Positions 30,721 through 31,134 of a stretch of 31,134 nucleotides of DNA are shown here, piece by piece; within the stretch, counting starts at the first letter, position 1; each line of letters opens with the position of its first letter. The notes beneath the pieces are model-generated. The model had not been told where the DNA came from. It made no database searches and saw only the letters and a list, made by a program, of their open reading frames with translations. Source of the DNA: Actinomycetes bacterium (GTDB lineage Bacteria > Actinomycetota > Acidimicrobiia > Acidimicrobiales > RAAP-2); the NCBI GenBank assembly GCA_021777285.1, contig JAJYDR010000012.1:1-31134 (forward strand), written 5' to 3'. The position numbers and the translations under genes are program-made.

Positions 30721-31134
30721 TCATCGGACCACGATCGAGCCGAGCACCCGCCAGTTCGGCTTGCCGGCGTAGAGAAGGGCTCGGACGCGGTAGTTCTCGA
30801 AGTTCCGGAACCCGAAGCCGATCCGCTTGATCCGTTTGATGAGGTTGTTGAGGCTCTCGGTCGGACCGTTGGTGATCCTAGCTAGGTGGAAGTTGCAGAG
30901 CTTGGCGAACCAGGTGCGGATCGTCTTGCCAAGTCGGCGGATCTCGGGTGGCATGGCCTTGTGCAGACAGCGGTCGCGCAGGTCAGCGAGGATCGCTTCG
31001 GCGACAACGGGATCGCTCTCGCGGTAGAAGTCGCGCAGGCGCTCTTTGACCCGGTAGGCAATGGCGACCTCGGCCGTGGGGTCGCCTAGCTCGAGCAGGG
31101 ACGCAAGTCGCGCGGCGGCCTCGTCGCTGAGCCT
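30721..31134 (-). mobile_element. ISL3-family transposase, C-terminal part (runs off the window)
   Basis: The minus-strand frame is open from the window edge to a stop at 30721, so 137 residues of the C-terminus are seen. Segments LRDRCLHKAMPPEIRRLGKTI, HLARITNGPTESLNNLIKR and IGFGFRNFENYRVRALLYAG are characteristic of ISL3-type DDE transposases; the Glu in NGPTESLNN is the expected last residue of the catalytic triad. The start and the far end of the element are outside the window. The near terminus should lie between the tRNA end (30679) and the stop; GC-rich sequence there could hold an inverted repeat, which cannot be confirmed without the other end. Confidence 0.88.

Noticed and set aside
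1..31134. CRISPR array, prophage or toxin-antitoxin pair
   Set aside because: No regularly spaced repeats, phage structural genes or small toxin/antitoxin-like pairs were found.

Overview
This window reads as a chromosomal segment of a high-GC Actinomycetota genome. Four things support that. A MurT/GatD lipid II amidation pair carries the actinobacterial CxxC...CxC zinc ribbon. A close homologue of the mycothiol-linked oxidoreductase Rv2466c is present. A zinc-ligand (ZAS-type) anti-sigma factor is paired with an ECF sigma factor. A short RNA has two hairpins with C6 and C7 loops, which matches the actinobacterial 6C RNA. GTG and TTG starts are frequent and genes are packed tightly. The exact lineage cannot be read from the window; an uncultured Acidimicrobiia-like actinobacterium is a guess. 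No phage, plasmid or CRISPR signal was seen. The only mobile element is a partial ISL3-type transposase at the right edge, next to a tRNA-Val.

Left part (about 0.5-6.9 kb, minus strand): a secreted SGNH hydrolase, an aldehyde dehydrogenase, an AMP-forming acyl-CoA ligase, a multi-pass acyltransferase-3 protein and a second secreted SGNH hydrolase paralogous to the first. Together they suggest a route aldehyde to acid to acyl-CoA to trans-membrane acyl transfer, finished outside by split-off SGNH proteins. This is the best candidate here for an undescribed system. Next (7.4-11.0 kb, plus) come a TauC-A-B-like ABC importer and a crotonase-fold protein lacking both catalytic glutamates.

Middle (11-20.4 kb): a CcdA/TlpA-like thiol-disulfide pair, a DMT-type membrane protein, a 14-TM MFS exporter, an anti-sigma/ECF sigma pair, and a two-subunit B12-dependent acyl-CoA mutase. 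The mutase's active-site residues look like isobutyryl-CoA mutase, not methylmalonyl-CoA mutase. trpE and trpG are divergent and share a 33-bp spacer with overlapping -10 elements.

Right part (20.4-31.1 kb): an S51 peptidase with a probable 5' frameshift, an acyl-CoA dehydrogenase, and a compact minus-strand run (LysR regulator, AlkA-like glycosylase, M20 peptidase, Rv2466c-like protein, dienelactone hydrolase). These are followed by the 6C RNA, murT-gatD, a PlsC-like acyltransferase, a membrane protein of unknown function, tRNA-Val and the transposase end.

Two genome-style features stand out. Five convergent gene pairs overlap at their stop codons. Four genes have a TANNNT hexamer exactly six bases before the start codon, the layout expected for leaderless mRNAs.
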